Notes under the pieces: generated by a model
The model's database searches: none
What the model saw: only the letters and a program-made list of their open reading frames with translations
What the model was told of the DNA's origin: nothing
In this document: piece after piece, positions 16,801-26,190 of the stretch
Layout of the letters: every line of letters begins with the position of its first letter
Numbering within the stretch: position 1 is the first letter of the stretch
Assembly: GCA_035307765.1 (NCBI GenBank)
Contig: DATGHU010000033.1
Location: 1 to 56,857 of the forward strand
Reading direction: 5' to 3'
DNA: 56,857 nucleotides
Source: a bacterium
GTDB lineage: Bacteria; Sysuimicrobiota; Sysuimicrobiia; Sysuimicrobiales; Segetimicrobiaceae
Made by a program: the position numbers and the translations under genes

Positions 16801-18357
16801 TCAGGCCGTTCCCGGCTCGGACGTCACCCATCCCCGCGTGCGCGCCACCGCGCGCCGCCATCCCGCGTACCCCGCCTCGCGGCGCGCGGCCGACCAAGTG
16901 GGCTCGAACCGGCGGTCCACTTCCCACTGCTCGCGCAACCCGTCGAGCGAGCCCCACACCCCGCCGGCCAGCCCCGCGGCGTAGGCGACGCCAAGGGCGG
17001 TGGTCTCGCTGACCGTGGGGCGGATCACGGGGATCCCCAGGATGTCCGCCTGGAGCTGCATCAGGAAATCGTTGCGCGACGCCCCCCCGTCCACCCGGAG
17101 GCCGGAGAGGCGGATGCCCGCGTCCTGCTCCATCGCCTCCAGCACCTCCCGGGTCTGATAGCAGATCGCCTCCAGCGTGGCGCGGACCAGGTGCGCACGG
17201 GTGATGTAGCGGGTGAGGCCGACGATCACGCCGCGGGCATCCATGTCCCAGTGGGGCGCGAAGAGACCGGAGAACGCCGGCACGAAGTAGATGCCGCCCG
17301 CGTCGGCCACGCTCGCCGCGATCGCTTCGGTCTCCGCCGCGGTCCGGATCAAGCCCAGGTTATCCCTCAACCACTGCACCGCCGCGCCGGCGACGGCGAC
17401 CGACCCCTCGAGCGCGAACGCCACCTCGTGCGGGAGCGCATAGGCCATCGTCGACAGGAGCCCGTGGCGGCTGGCCACGGGGTGGTCGCCCGTGTGCGCC
17501 AGGAGGAAGCAGCCCGTCCCGTACGTGTTCTTCGCGTCGCCGGGCCGGTAGCAGGTCTGCCCGACGAGCGCGGCCTGCTGGTCCCCCAGGTCTCCGGCCA
17601 CCGCGACGCGCGCGCCGAACGGGCCGTCCGCGAGCGTGACCCCATACCGCTCGCTGCTCAGCCGGATCTGGGGCAGGATCGCCGGCGGCAGGTCCGCGAG
17701 CCGGAGCATTTCGTCGTCCCACGCCCGGGCTCGGAGGTCCATCAGCATGGTGCGCGAGGCGTTCGTCGCGTCGGTCACGTGCACCCCGCCCGCCGGACCC
17801 CCGGTGAGCCACCAGATGATCCACGAGTCCATCGTGCCGAAGCAGACCCCGCCCCGCTCCGCGTGCGACCGCACCCCCGGCACGTGCTCGAGGATCCAGG
17901 CGGCCTTCAGCGCGGAAAAGTAGGTCGCGATCGGCAGCCCGGTGCGCCCCCGCACGGCGGGCTCCACCCCCCGCGCGATCAGCGCCTGGCATGCCTCGCG
18001 CGTTCGCGTATCCTGCCAGACGATCGCGCGGTAGAGCGGCCGCCCGGTCCGCCGGTCCCACAGCACCGTCGTCTCACGCTGGTTGGTCACCCCGACGGCG
18101 GCGAGACGGCCCGCCGCCCCCCCCGCGCGCGCGAGCGCGCCGCGAACCACGCGTACGGTCTTCTCCCAGATCTCCTCGGGATCGTGCTCCACCCATCCCG
18201 GCTGAGGGGTCAGCTGCGAATGTTCTTCGTAGGCGCCCGCCACCGGCCGGCCGGCCTCGTCGAACAGCATGCATCGGGTCCCGGTCGTCCCTTGGTCGAT
18301 CGCCGCCACGAGGGGGCCGGGCCCGGCCCCCTCGTGCCGCGGGAGGGGATGCGGCAT
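16801..18357 (-). CDS. glpK: Glycerol kinase
   Basis: A 518-residue FGGY kinase that phosphorylates glycerol to sn-glycerol-3-phosphate in the cytoplasm. The start motif [12 protein letters not shown] (18-29), [11 protein letters not shown], the RETTVLWDR segment, IWQDTRT and [11 protein letters not shown] all match GlpK. The ATG at 18357 gives a 14-residue N-terminal extension compared with most homologues; no better start with a ribosome site is visible. The gene lies 12 bases after the ugpB stop and 12 before the PHP gene. Confidence 0.96.
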   Translation of the reverse strand: MPHPLPRHEGAGPGPLVAAIDQGTTGTRCMLFDEAGRPVAGAYEEHSQLTPQPGWVEHDPEEIWEKTVRVVRGALARAGGAAGRLAAVGVTNQRETTVLWDRRTGRPLYRAIVWQDTRTREACQALIARGVEPAVRGRTGLPIATYFSALKAAWILEHVPGVRSHAERGGVCFGTMDSWIIWWLTGGPAGGVHVTDATNASRTMLMDLRARAWDDEMLRLADLPPAILPQIRLSSERYGVTLADGPFGARVAVAGDLGDQQAALVGQTCYRPGDAKNTYGTGCFLLAHTGDHPVASRHGLLSTMAYALPHEVAFALEGSVAVAGAAVQWLRDNLGLIRTAAETEAIAASVADAGGIYFVPAFSGLFAPHWDMDARGVIVGLTRYITRAHLVRATLEAICYQTREVLEAMEQDAGIRLSGLRVDGGASRNDFLMQLQADILGIPVIRPTVSETTALGVAYAAGLAGGVWGSLDGLREQWEVDRRFEPTWSAARREAGYAGWRRAVARTRGWVTSEPGTA

Positions 18358-18369
18358 GGCAACCGGGGC

Positions 18370-19728
18370 TTAGGCGACTCCCATCGTGCGGTTGTACACG
18401 GCGATGGCCTGGTCGACGCTCCGCGCCGCGTCGTCGAGCGCCTGCCGGGTAGACTTCCGGCCGAGGACCCTCGCCTCGATCGCTTCCTCGGACTTCTGCC
18501 GCGCCTCCGGGAACACCCCGAGCAGCGCTCCCTGGGTCGCGCGGTTGATCGGACTGCTGCGCAGTTCGCTGATCGCGGTCAGGAATTGTGGGTGGGCGGC
18601 CAGCGCGGCCTGCGCCACCGGCTCGCGGTACGCGTCCTTGCGGATCGGGAAGTACCCCGTGCCGACATACCACGCCGCCTGCTGCGCGGGCGCGCTGATA
18701 AACTTGACGAACTCCCACGCGGCCTGCTGTTCTTTTTCCGGCCGGTTTTTCAGGATCCACGCCGACGCCCCGCCCACGATGCTCCCGCCGGTCTTCGCCG
18801 CCGGGGGCTTGGGGAAGTACCCGGTCCCCACCTCGAACTGGCCCGCCGCCCCCCGCAGCAGGCTCGCCAGCACCGCCGTCGAGTCCACCGTCATCGCGGT
18901 CTGGCCAGCGACGAACGCGCGCTGGCTCGCCGCGGTCGGCCGCCCCGGGTTGGTGGCGATCCCGTCTTTCACCATTCCCGCCCACCAGTCCAGGATGCGG
19001 GCCCCCGCCTCCTCCCGGTTGTAGACGACCTCGCTGGCCGGCTTATCCCGACCGTTGCCGTTGTTGGCGTACAGGGCGCCCTGGCGGGCGAGGAGCTGCT
19101 CAAAGAACCATCCGTAGATCGCGATCGTGATCCCCGACTTCGTTGTGCCGCTCTGGACCAACTTCCGCGCGGCCGCGTCGATCTCCTCAAACGTCCGCGG
19201 GGGCTGCTTCGGGTCCAGCCCCGCCTTCTTGAACATATCGACGTTGTAGTATAGGATCGCGCTCGAGGTGTTGAACGGCATCGAGTAGAGACGATCTCCC
19301 ACCCGGTAGTAGGCGAGGATGTTCGGCTCGAATTGGGCGAGGCTGAACTTCTCGCGATCGATGAAGTCCTGCATCGGCACGATCCCCTTGCTGTCGATCA
19401 TGAACCGGGTGCCGATGTCGTACACCTGGGCCACCGCCGGCACCGCCGTGGACTGGATCGAGGCGCGCAGCTTGTTCACGGCGTCGTCGTAGGATCCCTG
19501 GAACTGGGCCTCCACCTGGATGTCCGTGCGCGAGGCGTTGAACCGGTCCACGAACGCCTTGACCACCGTCTCCCCGAGGTTGCCGCCCATCGAGTGCCAG
19601 AAGACGATCCGGGTCGGCGCCTGCGCCCGCACCACGGCCGGAGCGAGCCCGACGCCCGCGGCGGCGACCCCCACCGTCCCGGCCGCGGCGAGAAAGTGAC
19701 GTCTGGTCATGCGCGTGCGTGTCATCAT
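18370..19728 (-). CDS. Extracellular substrate-binding protein, UgpB-like (Tat-exported)
   Basis: A 452-residue ABC receptor of the family 1 solute-binding group. The N-terminus has a twin-arginine signal (TRRHFLAAAG) with hydrophobic core and cleavage near VRAQA, so export of a folded protein is expected. IVFWHSMGGNLGE and FNTSSAILYYNVDMFKKAG match UgpB, which binds sn-glycerol-3-phosphate and glycerophosphodiesters. The neighbouring glpK and HAD phosphatase support that ligand. The start is next to GGAGGTGG; two adjacent ATG codons exist (19728 and 19725). Confidence 0.92.
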   Translation of the reverse strand: MMTRTRMTRRHFLAAAGTVGVAAAGVGLAPAVVRAQAPTRIVFWHSMGGNLGETVVKAFVDRFNASRTDIQVEAQFQGSYDDAVNKLRASIQSTAVPAVAQVYDIGTRFMIDSKGIVPMQDFIDREKFSLAQFEPNILAYYRVGDRLYSMPFNTSSAILYYNVDMFKKAGLDPKQPPRTFEEIDAAARKLVQSGTTKSGITIAIYGWFFEQLLARQGALYANNGNGRDKPASEVVYNREEAGARILDWWAGMVKDGIATNPGRPTAASQRAFVAGQTAMTVDSTAVLASLLRGAAGQFEVGTGYFPKPPAAKTGGSIVGGASAWILKNRPEKEQQAAWEFVKFISAPAQQAAWYVGTGYFPIRKDAYREPVAQAALAAHPQFLTAISELRSSPINRATQGALLGVFPEARQKSEEAIEARVLGRKSTRQALDDAARSVDQAIAVYNRTMGVA

Positions 19729-19835
19729 CCACCTCCGTCTGAGTGAGGCTTACCCTTAGGCCTACGCGCCGTTGGCGTCGTAGGATCCATTGCCCGCCGC
19801 CGGACGGCTCCCCTGCCACCCCCTCGGGGGGCCGC

Positions 19836-20723
19836 TCACCCTTTGACCGCCCCCGCCGTCAGGCCCCGCACCACGTGCCGGTAGCCGATCAGGAACAGGA
19901 ACACCGTCGGGGCGACGATCATGACGATCCCCGCCATGACGAGGCTCCAGGAGACCGACTCCTGTGACTGCAGGAGGGCCAGGCCGATCTGCACCGTCCG
20001 CATCTGCTGCGAGTTGATGACCAAGAGCGGCCACAGGTACTGGTTCCAGGTGGACAGGAAGGCATAGATCGTCAGCGTCGCGAACGCCGGCCGCGCGAGC
20101 GGCACCACGATCGTCGCCAGGTATCGACGCCGCGAGCAGCCGTCGATCAGCGCGGCGTGCCAGAGCTCTCGCGGGATCGAGAGGAAGAACTGGCGGAGGA
20201 GGAACGTCCCAAACGCCGTCGCCAGGTACGGGGCGACGAGGGCCGGATAGGTGTCGAGCCATCCCACGCTCCGGATCGTCAGGTAGTTGGGGATGAGGGT
20301 GACCTCGCCCGGGATCATCAGCGTGGAGAGAAACAGGAAGAACAGCGCCTGGCGCCCGGGAAACTCGATGTAACTGAAGGCGAACGCCGCCAGCGCCGCG
20401 GTGACCAGCTCTCCCACCGTCACCGCTCCCGACTGGATGAAGGAGTTGAGGAGGAACCGCGCGATCGGCGCGGCCCGCAAGGCGTCGGAGTAATTCGCGA
20501 AGTCGAAGGTGCGCGGCCACAGGGACGGCGGGTACTGGTTGACCTCGGCCGGAGTCTTCAGGCTGGTCGCCACCGCGTAGAGGAGAGGAAACAACACGAT
20601 CAGGCCGAGGGCCAGCATCAGCGCGTTGAGTCCCCACTCCGCCGCGGTCCGCTTCCAGGAGCGCCGTGAGGCCCGAGCGCCCGCGGGGCCGCGGTCCGTC
20701 ACCGGCGGGGACCCCGGGGTCAT
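19836..20723 (-). CDS. ABC transporter permease, UgpE-like
   Basis: A 295-residue permease with about six helices; the EAA loop is ELWHAALIDGCSRRRYLATIVVPL in the MalG/UgpE position. Start ATG 20723 overlaps the ugpA-like stop (ATGA). The longer in-frame reading up to 21758 belongs to shadow translation of the upstream gene. About 107 bases separate its end from the binding-protein gene, unusually wide for this operon. Confidence 0.93.
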   Translation of the reverse strand: MTPGSPPVTDRGPAGARASRRSWKRTAAEWGLNALMLALGLIVLFPLLYAVATSLKTPAEVNQYPPSLWPRTFDFANYSDALRAAPIARFLLNSFIQSGAVTVGELVTAALAAFAFSYIEFPGRQALFFLFLSTLMIPGEVTLIPNYLTIRSVGWLDTYPALVAPYLATAFGTFLLRQFFLSIPRELWHAALIDGCSRRRYLATIVVPLARPAFATLTIYAFLSTWNQYLWPLLVINSQQMRTVQIGLALLQSQESVSWSLVMAGIVMIVAPTVFLFLIGYRHVVRGLTAGAVKG

Positions 20724-21652
20724 TGGTAGGTCACGAACCGCTCGAACACGGTGAACTGCGCCGCGGTGAGGATCAGCACGAGGACGAACAGCAGCATCGC
20801 TTGCGCCGCCGCCAGCCCGAACCGGAAGTTGAAGAACGCATTTCGGTAGATGGAGTAGACGATGACGTTCGTCGCCTCCACCGGCCCGCCCTGGGTGAGG
20901 ATGTTCACCTGGCCGAACGACTGCAGGACGCCGATCGTGGCGACGACGCCGACAAAGAACAACGCGGGCGAGATCGCCGGGATCACCACGTTCCGGAACA
21001 CCCCCCACCGGCCCGCCCCATCGATCCGGGCCGCCTCGGTCAACTCGTCGGGCACGCCCTGGAGGGCGGCCAGGAGCACCACGACATTGAACCCGAGGTC
21101 CTTCCAGACGGTCGTCGCCGCCACCGCCATCAGAGCCCATCGCGGATCGGTGAGCCATCCCACCTTCGGCAGATGGATGAGGCCGAGGAGGTAGTTGAGC
21201 ATGCCGACGTTCGGATCCAGGAGCCATTCCCAGATCAGTGCCGCCGCCGCGATGCTCACCGCGATCGTGAACGAGTAGGCGGTGCGGTACGCGACCACCC
21301 CCCGAATCTTCCGGTTGGCCAGCATGGCGAGCGGCAGCCCCAGGACGATGCCGGCGGGAACCGTGTACAGCGCGAAGAGAAAGGTGACGCGCAGGCTGTT
21401 CAGGAACGCCGGATCCTGCAGCAGTTGGGAGTAGTTGCTGCCGCCGATGAACAACCCCAACCCTCCGAGGGGGCTGGTCTCGTAGAGGCTGAGCTGGACG
21501 TTCTTCAGCAGCGGGTAAAAGACGAAGACGGCAAAGACCGCGAGCGACGGGAGGAGGTAGGCGAGGGCCCCCAGGAGATCGCGGCGGCCCCGCGCACGGG
21601 CCCGCCGCCGCACCGCATCCCCCGCGTCCCTGCCCGTCCCCCGCCCGCTCAA
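20720..21652 (-). CDS. ABC transporter permease, UgpA-like
   Basis: A 310-residue permease of the MalF/UgpA group (LLGALAYLLPSLAVFAVFVF at the first helix; EAA loop DELTEAARIDGAGRWGVFRNVVIP). TTG 21652 is the likely start because it overlaps the HAD stop codon as TTGA, the same coupling used elsewhere here. Forms the importer with the UgpE- and UgpB-like proteins; the ATPase (UgpC/MsiK type) is not encoded nearby. Confidence 0.93.
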   Translation of the reverse strand: MSGRGTGRDAGDAVRRRARARGRRDLLGALAYLLPSLAVFAVFVFYPLLKNVQLSLYETSPLGGLGLFIGGSNYSQLLQDPAFLNSLRVTFLFALYTVPAGIVLGLPLAMLANRKIRGVVAYRTAYSFTIAVSIAAAALIWEWLLDPNVGMLNYLLGLIHLPKVGWLTDPRWALMAVAATTVWKDLGFNVVVLLAALQGVPDELTEAARIDGAGRWGVFRNVVIPAISPALFFVGVVATIGVLQSFGQVNILTQGGPVEATNVIVYSIYRNAFFNFRFGLAAAQAMLLFVLVLILTAAQFTVFERFVTYQ

Positions 21653-22470
21653 CGCGGCCCCCTTCCCGGGGTGGGGGTGGGCAGCAGCCCGCGGAGGTCC
21701 TCCAGCACGAACTCGGGGCGGACGGCCGCGCCGGCGAGGTCGGCCCGTCGGGTCGCACCCGTCAGCACGAGGGCCGTGTGCATGCCGGCGCCGACGCCCA
21801 TCGCCACATCGGTGGACAGCCGGTCGCCCACCATGATCGTCAGCCCCGCCGGAAGGGCGAGGCGGGCCAGGACGGCGCGGGCCATCACGGGCGAGGGCTT
21901 CCCCACCACCTCTTCCACCTTCGCTCCCGTCGAGGCCTCAATCGCGGCCACCACGGCGGCGCAGTCCGGCAGGCCTCCCCCTGGCACCGGGCAGTACGGA
22001 TCCGGGTTGGTGGCGACGAATCGGGCGCCGGCCCTGATCGCGTCGAACGCGATCTGCAATTTGCGGTAGTCAAACCCCCGGTCGAACGCGGCGACCACGA
22101 CCTCGACCCGGCCGGCCTCCTCGGTCAGGGAGAACCCCGCCGCCCGCAGTTCGTCCAGAAACGACGGCTCCCCGATCACGAACAAGCGCCGGCCGGGAAA
22201 CCGACTGCGCAGGTACTCGACCATGACCCCGGAAGAATTCAGCACGTCATCGGCGGACGTCGGAATCGTGAGCGCGGTCAACAGATCAGCGTACGCCGCC
22301 CGGGAGCGCAGGGGATTGTTCGAGAGGAAGACCACCCGGCTCCCCGCGGCCCGGAGCCCGGCGATCGTCTCCGCCGCGCCGGGCAGCAGGGTGTCGCCGA
22401 GATACACGGTGCCGTCGAGGTCGAGCGCATACCCCGGATACCAGCCGGGGCGCGCCGATCCATCGGTCAT
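21649..22470 (-). CDS. HAD-IIA phosphatase (NagD/Rv1692-like, possible glycerol-3-phosphate phosphatase)
   Basis: A 273-residue haloacid dehalogenase-type phosphatase. Motif I is LDLDGT (nucleophile Asp17, general acid Asp19), motif II FLSNNP, and motif IV VGDRLSTD near 225, with the IIA cap between. From family knowledge, some HAD-IIA enzymes (mammalian PGP, mycobacterial Rv1692) dephosphorylate glycerol-3-phosphate. As first gene of an operon with Ugp-like importer and glycerol kinase it could set the glycerol/G3P balance. The start at 22470 has no strong ribosome site; the stop overlaps the next gene (TTGA). Confidence 0.88.
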   Translation of the reverse strand: MTDGSARPGWYPGYALDLDGTVYLGDTLLPGAAETIAGLRAAGSRVVFLSNNPLRSRAAYADLLTALTIPTSADDVLNSSGVMVEYLRSRFPGRRLFVIGEPSFLDELRAAGFSLTEEAGRVEVVVAAFDRGFDYRKLQIAFDAIRAGARFVATNPDPYCPVPGGGLPDCAAVVAAIEASTGAKVEEVVGKPSPVMARAVLARLALPAGLTIMVGDRLSTDVAMGVGAGMHTALVLTGATRRADLAGAAVRPEFVLEDLRGLLPTPTPGRGPR

Positions 22471-22491
22471 GGCGCAGTCTTCGAGGCTTGG

Positions 22492-22548
22492 ATGCCCGCT
22501 GCCTTCCCCTCCCCCCAAGGGAAACGGCGGCCGTGCTTCGAAGGGCAT
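22492..22548. repeat. Long bulged hairpin in the divergent HAD/aminotransferase intergenic region
   Basis: ATGCCC-GCTGCC-TTCCC (22492-22508) pairs in order with GGGAA (22519-22523), GGCGGC (22526-22531) and GGGCAT (22543-22548), leaving a 2-base and an 11-base bulge. That gives 17 base pairs, one of them G-T wobble. It sits in the leader of either divergent gene and ends 30 bases before the aminotransferase start. It could be a regulatory RNA element or operator. Confidence 0.45.
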
Positions 22549-22578
22549 AGCGGTCACGACGCAGAGAGGAGCGCGCCC

Positions 22579-23766
22579 ATGCCAGGCCGTCACTTCCTGC
22601 AGATCCCCGGCCCGACCAACGTCCCGGATCGGATCCTCCGGGCCATGGACCGCCCCGTGCCCGACCATCGCGGACCTGAGCTCCCGCCGCTCGTCGCCGA
22701 GATCCTGACCGGGCTGAAGCGGGTCTTCCAGACCGCGCGCGGGGAGATCGTCCTCTATCCGGCGTCGGGAACCGGCGCCTGGGAAGCCTCCCTGGTGAAC
22801 ACCGTCAGCCCGGGCGACCGGGTGCTCGCCTTCAACAACGGATACTTCAGCCACCTCTACGCTGAGGTCGCCCGGCGGCTGGGGGCAGTGGTGAACGAAA
22901 TCGATCTCACCTGGGGAGACGGCATCCCGCCCCGGCTGGTGCACGACCTGCTCGCCCAGGACGCCGCGGGGACGTATAAGGCGGTCCTCGCGGTGCACAA
23001 CGAAACCTCGACCGGGGTCACCTCCGACCTCAAAGCGATCCGGGAAGCGATGCGCGCGGCGAAACATCCCGCCCTGCTATTGGTCGACGCCGTCAGCGGC
23101 CTGGCGAGCGTGGATCTCCGCTTCGACGAGTGGGAGATCGACGTCGCCCTCACCGGCAGCCAGAAAGGGCTGATGCTGCCCCCTGGGATGGCGATCCTGT
23201 GCGCGAGTCCGCGGGCGATCGAGGCGAGCGCGCGGGTCACGACGCCGCGGTACTTCTTCGACTGGCGACCGGTTTTGGAGGAAAGCCGGCGCGGGTACTT
23301 CCCCTACACGCCGGCGACGCTCCTGCTCTACGGTCTGCGCGAGGCGGTCCGGATGCTTCTGGAAGAGGGGCTCCCCAATGTCTTCGCCCGGCACCGCCGC
23401 CTGGCGGGAGCCGTCCGCCGGGCGGTCACGGCCACCGGGCTGTCCATCCTGTGCCGCGACCCCGTGCTCTCCTCGCCCAGCCTGACCACGGTGCTCGTCC
23501 CCGAGCACGCGGACGCCGACGCCGTGGTGCGCGCGGGGGCGGCCCGCCTCAACCTCGCGCTCGGGACCGGGCTCGGCCGCCTCAAAGGAAAAGCGTTCCG
23601 GATCGGGCACCTCGGCGCCCTCAACGAGCTTGAGGTCCTCGCCACCATCGGCGGAATGGAGATGGCATGTGCCGTGGCCGGCATCCGCCTGCCCCTCGGC
23701 GCCGGTCTCACGGCCTGCCTGCACGCGCTCATGGAGCAACACGCCCCGGCCGCCGCGGCGATCTGA
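22579..23766 (+). CDS. Class V aminotransferase, serine-glyoxylate/alanine-glyoxylate type
   Basis: A 395-residue PLP enzyme that would transfer the amino group of serine or alanine to glyoxylate. Landmarks: LQIPGPTNVPDRILRAM, DHRGPEL, the PLP-phosphate segment ASGTGAWEASL, VDAVSGL with the PLP-pyridine Asp170, and the Schiff-base Lys196 in TGSQKG. Start ATG 22579 follows AGAGAGGAG. It is a single gene, divergent from the glycerol-phosphate operon. Serine-glyoxylate aminotransferase is the best call from the FNNGYFS and GYFPYTPAT segments, but donor preference cannot be settled by eye. Confidence 0.9.
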   Translation: MPGRHFLQIPGPTNVPDRILRAMDRPVPDHRGPELPPLVAEILTGLKRVFQTARGEIVLYPASGTGAWEASLVNTVSPGDRVLAFNNGYFSHLYAEVARRLGAVVNEIDLTWGDGIPPRLVHDLLAQDAAGTYKAVLAVHNETSTGVTSDLKAIREAMRAAKHPALLLVDAVSGLASVDLRFDEWEIDVALTGSQKGLMLPPGMAILCASPRAIEASARVTTPRYFFDWRPVLEESRRGYFPYTPATLLLYGLREAVRMLLEEGLPNVFARHRRLAGAVRRAVTATGLSILCRDPVLSSPSLTTVLVPEHADADAVVRAGAARLNLALGTGLGRLKGKAFRIGHLGALNELEVLATIGGMEMACAVAGIRLPLGAGLTACLHALMEQHAPAAAAI

Positions 23767-23962
23767 CGGCAGGCGGACCACTCGCCGCCGGCGCCGCGGA
23801 CACGGTCCAAACCACCGCGGGAACACCGCGCACCTGCTCGACCCGCTCCCCGCTGCGACGAGCACCGCGGCGAACCGGGAGCACCGGATGCTCACGCGGT
23901 GACGGGGATCGGCTCCCCGTTGACGCCCGTGTGCCCGTGACGATCGACGCGCCGCGTGCCGC

Positions 23963-23986
23963 CCCGCCCCGGGACGCCGGGGCGGG
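23963..23986. terminator. Bidirectional GC hairpin between convergent genes
   Basis: CCCGCCCCGG and CCGGGGCGGG form a perfect 10-bp stem with a GACG loop, directly abutting the S9 peptidase stop codon and 200 bases past the aminotransferase stop. It lacks a T-run on both strands. Confidence 0.5.
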
Positions 23987-25918
23987 CTACAGGTTCTCGA
24001 TGGGGACGGGCTCGATCGGGTCCGCCGGCGAAAATCGAAACACCCGCGAGTAAAAGTACAGTTCACCGTCCAGCGCCCGCTTGATGTTCTCCGCGCGGCG
24101 AAACCCGTGCTGCTCTCCCTCGAAGGCCAGATAGGCCACGGGGAGTCCCTTCGCCCTGAGCGCCGCGACCATCAGCTCCGCCTGATTCGGCGGCACGATC
24201 TTGTCGTCGAGCCCCTGGAAGAGAATCATCGGGCAGGCAATCCGATCGACGGAGTGGATCGGCGACCGCTCGCGGTAGCGCTCCCGCATCTCGGGGTAGG
24301 GGCCGACCAACCGCTCGAGGTAGCGGGACTCGAACTTGTGGGTGTCCCGCACGAAGACCTCGAGGTCGCCGATGCCGAAGTGGCTCGCCCCCGCCTTGAA
24401 GACGGATCGAAACGCCAGCGCGCACAGGGTCGTGTACCCTCCCGCGCTCCCCCCGCGGATGATCAGCCGGGTGCCATCGACCAGCCCGCGCCGCACCATC
24501 TCCCGCGCGCCGTTGACGCAATCATCCACGTCGACCACGCCCCATTCCCCGTTGAGCCGCTCGCGGTACCGGCGGCCGTAGCCGGTGCTACCCCCGTAGT
24601 TCACGTCGAGGAAGGCGAAGCCCCGGCTGGTCCAGTACTGAACCCCCAGGTCGAGCGTGGCGGAGGCCGCGCCGGTCGGGCCGCCGTGGCTCCGGACCAG
24701 GAGCGGGGGCTTCTCGCCGTCGGGCGCCGCAAAGTCCCGGTTGCGCGGGGGGTAAAAGAACCCGTGCGCCGTCTGCCCACCCTCGGTCGGGAATTCGACC
24801 GGTTCCGCCAGAGAGAGGTATCCGGGATCGACCGTGATTTCCCCCGAACGGCGCAGCACCTCCGTTCGACGGGAAGCCAGATCGATCCGAAGAATCGCCG
24901 TGGCGGCGCTCGGGGACCCGGCCCCCAGGACGACGTATCCCGGCCCGGCGCGCACGCTCCACACCTCGGAGAAGGACGGTTCGATCGCCTCGAGTCCACC
25001 ACGCGCCGCGTCCAACACCCCCAGGTGCCACATCCCTCGTGCCTTGTGGGCGCAGATGATGCGGCCGGGGCCGTCGAAGCCGTAGGTAGACATCCCGAAC
25101 ACCCACTGCGCCGTCCCAAACTCCCCGGCCATGCCACACAGCGGCTCGACCTGCCCGCCACGCCACCGGTAGAGATTCCACCACCCCGTCCGATCGGAGA
25201 CAAAGTGGAGGACGCCGTCGGGCGACCACTCCGGCTGAAAGATCGACTCCCGCTCGCCCCCCGCGATCAACTCGCTCCGCCCCAATCCCCCGTCGTCCCG
25301 GACCTCCGCGGTCCACAACTCGGTCCCGTCCCAGGGCATGTTGGGATGGCGCCAGGTGAGCCAAGCCAATCGCGACCCGTCGGGGCTGAGGCGGGGGTTG
25401 GAGTAAAAGTCGTTGCCGGAGACGAGCACGCGCCCCGCAGAGGGACGGCGCAGGTCGATTCGCACGAGCGTATTCACCGCCTCGCGCGCCGGATCGGTGT
25501 GGTCCTCGCGCACACAGACCAGGCCCTCACGCGGCCGGTCGATGATCGCATCGGCGTACCGCCACTGCCCGGGGGGGGTCAGCGGCTCGGGGGCCCCCCC
25601 GGGGGCCCGTCGATACAGACGGTGGTCCCCAAAATGCGAAAAGTACACGGTCCCTCCCGCGGCGAGGAACGCCCCCCCGCCGTATTCGTGCACGCGGGTG
25701 CGGGCGTTGAACTGGGGGGGGACGACATCCTGCGTCCGCCCGTCCGGCGTGCGGCGGACAACGGTGCTCCTGCCGCCCTCGGTCGGGCGCGTCTCCACCC
25801 AATAGATGTCCTCGCCGTCGACGGCGATCTCCCCGAGCCCAACCGTGTGGGATACGATCAGGTCTGAGGTGACGGGGGATTTCCACGAACCGTGGGGCGC
25901 GATGCGGCGATCGGGCAT
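23987..25918 (-). CDS. S9 family prolyl oligopeptidase-like peptidase (acylaminoacyl-peptidase type)
   Basis: A 643-residue cytoplasmic serine peptidase. The N-terminal 370 residues form the beta-propeller (repeated SPDG segments: [22 protein letters not shown]). The C-terminal alpha/beta hydrolase has the nucleophile in GGSAGGYTT (Ser near 490), Asp near 570 in GLDDKIVPP and His near 603 in GEQHGF. This is the S9C arrangement of dipeptidyl/acylaminoacyl peptidases. The ATG at 25918 ([10 protein letters not shown]) fits homologue length; the in-frame extension to 26095 looks non-coding. It stands alone between convergent and tandem neighbours. Confidence 0.93.
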   Translation of the reverse strand: MPDRRIAPHGSWKSPVTSDLIVSHTVGLGEIAVDGEDIYWVETRPTEGGRSTVVRRTPDGRTQDVVPPQFNARTRVHEYGGGAFLAAGGTVYFSHFGDHRLYRRAPGGAPEPLTPPGQWRYADAIIDRPREGLVCVREDHTDPAREAVNTLVRIDLRRPSAGRVLVSGNDFYSNPRLSPDGSRLAWLTWRHPNMPWDGTELWTAEVRDDGGLGRSELIAGGERESIFQPEWSPDGVLHFVSDRTGWWNLYRWRGGQVEPLCGMAGEFGTAQWVFGMSTYGFDGPGRIICAHKARGMWHLGVLDAARGGLEAIEPSFSEVWSVRAGPGYVVLGAGSPSAATAILRIDLASRRTEVLRRSGEITVDPGYLSLAEPVEFPTEGGQTAHGFFYPPRNRDFAAPDGEKPPLLVRSHGGPTGAASATLDLGVQYWTSRGFAFLDVNYGGSTGYGRRYRERLNGEWGVVDVDDCVNGAREMVRRGLVDGTRLIIRGGSAGGYTTLCALAFRSVFKAGASHFGIGDLEVFVRDTHKFESRYLERLVGPYPEMRERYRERSPIHSVDRIACPMILFQGLDDKIVPPNQAELMVAALRAKGLPVAYLAFEGEQHGFRRAENIKRALDGELYFYSRVFRFSPADPIEPVPIENL

Positions 25919-26164
25919 GCGAGTGCTCCTCTGCCTATGGATGGCGGGCGGATCTTGCACCGCCCGGTTCAGCCGGCCGCACGGGGTGGAGGCGGAGACC
26001 TTGGACAGCACCACGCCGGGTTTGAAAGCCGATCGGGTCAGGACCGAATCATGCCGACCGCCAGCCGGACGGAGCCGCCCACGCGGCGACGACAATGCTT
26101 ACGCCGCCGCCGGCGCGCGGTCCTGCGCTGTGAAATGCCCCAAATCGACGTGAAGAGAAGAAGC

Positions 26165-26180
26165 TGTCAGTGCCGACAGA
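26165..26180 (-). terminator. Weak terminator after the lytic transglycosylase
   Basis: On the minus strand a CTGTC / GACAG stem with a 6-base loop is followed by CTTCTTCTCTT. It lies 10 bases after the transglycosylase stop codon. The remaining 250 bases up to the S9 start show no gene. Confidence 0.35.
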
Positions 26181-26190
26181 CGCTCACGGG

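Noticed and set aside
15835-19254. A 1139-codon plus-strand frame across the glycerol kinase region
   Set aside because: It lies opposite PHP, glpK and ugpB, all with unmistakable motifs, and is typical of spurious long frames in high-GC DNA.
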